Positions 15,404 through 17,195 of a DNA stretch of 17,195 nucleotides are shown piece by piece (position 1 is the first letter of the stretch; every line of letters starts with the position of its first letter). This stretch comes from Chlorobium sp. (GTDB lineage: Bacteria > Bacteroidota > Chlorobiia > Chlorobiales > Chlorobiaceae): contig JANQFD010000080.1 in the NCBI GenBank assembly GCA_028278005.1, forward strand, positions 1-17,195, written 5' to 3'. Position numbers and translations under genes: made by a program. The notes below the pieces were generated by a model. It was given only the letters and a program-made list of their open reading frames with translations, searched no databases and was not told the DNA's origin.

Positions 15404-15437
15404 CCGCTATCATGTCTGCAACAATGATAGTTAGCGG
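15404..15437 (-). promoter_or_regulatory. Imperfect inverted repeat upstream of the cation transporter gene
   Basis: CTATCAT (15407-15413) and ATGATAG (15424-15430) are perfect 7-base arms around a 10-base centre. CCGC (15404-15407) and GCGG (15434-15437) extend the symmetry with a small offset. It begins 24 bases before the CDF start. The size and place suit an operator for a metal-sensing repressor, but no regulator gene is in the window, so this is inference. Confidence 0.4.
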
Positions 15438-15459
15438 TGCATTTCCAATTGTGCCTGAT

Positions 15460-15487
15460 TTGGCAAGGGGGCTGATTTTGTTAAATT
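15460..15487 (+). promoter_or_regulatory. Candidate promoter of the GroES-like gene
   Basis: TTGGCA (15460-15465, 5 of 6 consensus) and TAAATT (15482-15487, 4 of 6) are 16 bases apart. Transcription would start near 15494, giving a leader of about 43 bases before the ATG at 15537. Confidence 0.35.
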
Positions 15488-15500
15488 CACTAACTTGTCG

Positions 15501-15510
15501 AGCTATAGCT
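15501..15510. promoter_or_regulatory. 10-bp perfect palindrome in the GroES-like gene leader
   Basis: AGCTATAGCT is its own reverse complement and lies just after the predicted transcription start. TGT and ACA flank it unevenly. It could be an operator. It is not the CIRCE element usual for groES, because the arms and spacing do not match. Confidence 0.25.
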
Positions 15511-15536
15511 ACAGAAAGCAGGAATGTTTTAAAATT

Positions 15537-15920
15537 ATGAGTTTGAACGTAACTGACAAATTTGTTGTAGTCGGGGACAGAGTGCTGATAAGACCGAGAA
15601 CAGGGGATGAGAGGACCAAGTCAGGGATTTATCTGCCACCCGGTGTTCAGGAAAAAGAGAAAATACAAAGCGGTTACGTGCTGAAAATCGGACCAGGGTA
15701 TCCGGTCGGACCTCCTCCTGAAAGTAGCGAGCCGTGGATGGAAGAAATTTCCACTCCGCAATACATTCCGCTTCAGGCAAAGGTTGGCGACATGGCGATA
15801 TTTCTTCAAAGCAGCGCGCATGAGATTGAATATGAGGGAGAGAAATATCTCATTGTTCCGCATGCGGCGATATTGTTGCTCATCAGGGAGGATGATGAGC
15901 TTGAATATTATCTGAAATAG
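15537..15920 (+). CDS. GroES-like (Cpn10 fold) co-chaperonin, enlarged and without a GroEL partner
   Basis: A 127-residue protein with clear Cpn10 features, but larger than the usual 95 or so. The N-terminus has VVGDRVLIRP (11-20). The mobile loop is TKSGIYLPPG (27-36) with the hydrophobic I-Y-L tripeptide where GroES has I-V-L, then QSGYVLKIGPG (44-54). The C-terminal half has KVGDMAIFLQSSAHEIEYEGEKYLIV, matching the GroES core. Residues 55-79 replace the roof hairpin with a Pro-rich, acidic insert (YPVGPPPESSEPWMEE), and the tail REDDELEYYLK extends past the normal end. The retained mobile loop suggests it can still dock to a chaperonin ring. No groEL follows. The ATG at 15537 is preferred over a TTG at 15495, because Cpn10 homology begins right after it; AGGA lies 13 bases upstream. 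Confidence 0.85.
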   Translation: MSLNVTDKFVVVGDRVLIRPRTGDERTKSGIYLPPGVQEKEKIQSGYVLKIGPGYPVGPPPESSEPWMEEISTPQYIPLQAKVGDMAIFLQSSAHEIEYEGEKYLIVPHAAILLLIREDDELEYYLK

Positions 15921-15964
15921 CGCGAAGATCTCGCAGGACCGGACTCAGATACACCTAAATTGAA

Positions 15965-16029
15965 CGATTGTCGAACTGTTTTTAATAACCTTACTACTAT
16001 TGAGCATGTGCTGAAACGCTCAGTTTAGG
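15965..16029 (+). repeat. 65-bp murA/nadA leader element, copy B
   Basis: This plus-strand copy matches copy A (1458-1522, minus) at 60 of 65 positions and ends 24 bases before the nadA ATG. Its hairpin arms are ATTGAGC (15999-16005) and GCTCAGT (16018-16024). Compared with copy A, one arm base differs (A to G), which keeps pairing in RNA as U-G. TACTATTG (15995-16002) resembles the TAnnTTTG -7 box of Bacteroidetes, but TTG (15968-15970) is 24 bases away, longer than usual, so a promoter call is weak. Confidence 0.85.
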
Positions 16030-16053
16030 ATACAATATTTTTCGGTTGTAATT

Positions 16054-17019
16054 ATGGCTGCAGCAGGCAGAAAGAACGGGATAGCTTCAGACGTGCGCGT
16101 AAAAGAACTTGTTCAACGCATTGAAAAGCTGAAAAAAGAAATGCGGGCGATTATCCTTGCCCATTACTATACGCTCCCCGAGATCCAGGACGTTGCTGAT
16201 ATCGTCGGGGACAGCCTTGCCCTTGCCCGTGCAGCCGAAAGTACCGATGCCGATGTGATTGTTTTTGCGGGTGTCTATTTTATGGGTGAAACGGCAAGCA
16301 TTCTCAATCCTGACAAGCTTGTGCTTATGCCGGACAACCATGCCGGGTGTCCGCTTGCCGACAGCTGTCCAACCCAGGAATTCAGGGCATTCAAGGCAAA
16401 GCATCCCGGGGCCGTGGTTATAAGTTATATCAATTCAACAGCGGAAATCAAGGCGGAATCCGATATCATCTGCACGTCATCCAATGCCGAGCGGATTGTT
16501 CGGCAGATTCCTCCGGACAAAGACATTATTTTCGGGCCGGACAGAAATCTCGGCAGTTATGTCATGAAGAAACTCGAAAGGGAGATGATTCTCTGGCAGG
16601 GGTACTGCTATGTTCATGAGGCTTTCGATTGGCAGGTCATAAAAAAAGCGGTTGATGCAAACCCGGGTGCTGAACTGATTGCTCATCCGGAATGCCGTGA
16701 ACAGGTCCTTGAACATGCTGATTTTATAGGGTCGACCAGCGGATTGCTGAAGTATGCCGAACAGAGTTCTGCTTCGATCTTCATTGTCGCTACAGAACCG
16801 GGCATTTTGTATGAAATGCAGAAGCGTTCACCCGAAAAAACCTTTGTTCCGGCGCCGAAGGACGCTTTGCATCCCTGGAGCACCTGTACCCAGATGAAGC
16901 AGAATACCCTAGAAAAGTTGCTGGAGTGTATGGAAAACCGGGCTCCCCGGATAGTCGTTGAAGAATCACTGCGCCAGGCGGCGTTGAGGCCCATCCGGCG
17001 CATGCTCGAAATGTCGTAA
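16054..17019 (+). CDS. nadA: Quinolinate synthase (NadA)
   Basis: Iron-sulfur enzyme that condenses iminoaspartate (from NadB) with dihydroxyacetone phosphate to form quinolinate. The 321 residues include three internally repeated Rossmann-like domains. HYYTLPEIQDVADIVGDSLA (38-57) is the family signature. The three [4Fe-4S] cysteines appear to be Cys99 (DNHAGCPLADSC), Cys185 (WQGYCYVHE) and Cys278 (HPWSTCTQMKQNTL), spaced like the known ligands of E. coli NadA. HPECREQVLEHADFIGSTSG (211-230) completes the site. Upstream in-frame codons give a stop without another start, so the ATG at 16054 is firm, although no SD sequence is visible. It lies 133 bases after the GroES-like gene and has the 65-bp leader element in front, suggesting its own transcription start. 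An oxygen-labile cluster fits an anaerobe. Confidence 0.97.
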   Translation: MAAAGRKNGIASDVRVKELVQRIEKLKKEMRAIILAHYYTLPEIQDVADIVGDSLALARAAESTDADVIVFAGVYFMGETASILNPDKLVLMPDNHAGCPLADSCPTQEFRAFKAKHPGAVVISYINSTAEIKAESDIICTSSNAERIVRQIPPDKDIIFGPDRNLGSYVMKKLEREMILWQGYCYVHEAFDWQVIKKAVDANPGAELIAHPECREQVLEHADFIGSTSGLLKYAEQSSASIFIVATEPGILYEMQKRSPEKTFVPAPKDALHPWSTCTQMKQNTLEKLLECMENRAPRIVVEESLRQAALRPIRRMLEMS

Positions 17020-17158
17020 TCGCCTTGAATACCATGCTGCAGGATTCAATGGCTTTGTTGAGCGGTGCTCGGATTCCTCATGTACTCTGTGTACACTCCG
17101 GTTCCTGCGCTCCGTTCGCCTCGCCCTTGAACCCTTCACTACTGTTATTCAAGGCGAT
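17019..17158. repeat. 140-bp element bounded by 13-bp perfect inverted repeats, after nadA
   Basis: ATCGCCTTGAATA (17019-17031) and its exact reverse complement TATTCAAGGCGAT (17146-17158) enclose 114 bases. The left arm starts on the last base of the nadA stop codon. A near copy of the left arm, TCGCCCTTGAA (17121-17131), can also pair with the right arm, giving a hairpin with one bulged C and a 16-base loop (17121-17157). The centre has GTGTACAC, a perfect palindrome, near 17090. No reading frame is evident. It may be a non-autonomous repeat, a REP/BIME-like element, or a terminator without a proper T-run. Confidence 0.6.
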
Positions 17159-17195
17159 CGTTCATTTATCATAGCGTAATGTTTTGACGGAAACG

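Noticed and set aside
15495..15514. Third copy of the shared leader before the GroES-like gene
   Set aside because: Only about ten bases (TTGTCGAGCT against TTGTCGAACT) agree, with no core or hairpin, so the match is not convincing.

Overview
The window looks like ordinary, gene-dense chromosome of a free-living bacterium of moderate GC. The gene set and protein flavour fit a green sulfur bacterium (Chlorobiaceae) or a close relative in the Bacteroidetes/Chlorobi group: a pyruvoyl-dependent arginine decarboxylase, the nadA/nadB/nadE set, a mreC-mreD-PBP2 block without mreB, and many starts without a clear Shine-Dalgarno (SD) sequence. This placement is inference from protein character only. 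No phage, transposase, insertion sequence or CRISPR array is visible.

Layout. The left edge holds most of a tRNA with a CAU anticodon, then murA, both on the minus strand. A 246-bp divergent region separates murA from a plus-strand pair: an EnvC-like M23 protein without catalytic residues, then nadE. Next comes a long minus-strand run of eleven genes, read from about 15.4 kb down to 3.9 kb: a zinc-type cation diffusion facilitator, mreC, mreD, the PBP2 gene mrdA, a GlcD-like FAD oxidase, smpB, tyrS, the arginine decarboxylase, a DedA protein, a DUF368 protein and nadB. At the right end, two plus-strand genes follow: a stand-alone, enlarged GroES-like protein and nadA. A 140-bp inverted-repeat element sits directly on the nadA stop codon.

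How the genes fit together. One theme is the cell envelope: MurA makes the first committed precursor, MreC/MreD/PBP2 drive elongation, the EnvC-like protein probably controls septal hydrolases, and DedA and DUF368 are the two families recently linked to undecaprenyl-phosphate recycling. The second theme is de novo NAD synthesis: NadB and NadA make quinolinate and NadE finishes NAD, with nadC not in view. The rest are housekeeping genes (smpB, tyrS, tRNA) plus polyamine and metal-ion functions.

The most unusual signal is non-coding. A 65-bp block (60 of 65 identical) lies 24 to 29 bases before the start codons of both murA and nadA, at opposite ends of the window and in opposite orientation. 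It contains an inverted repeat whose only arm difference between copies turns a U-A pair into U-G, as expected if the RNA hairpin matters. This suggests a shared leader or promoter linking cell-wall and NAD synthesis, or a small repeat family that inserts at such places.
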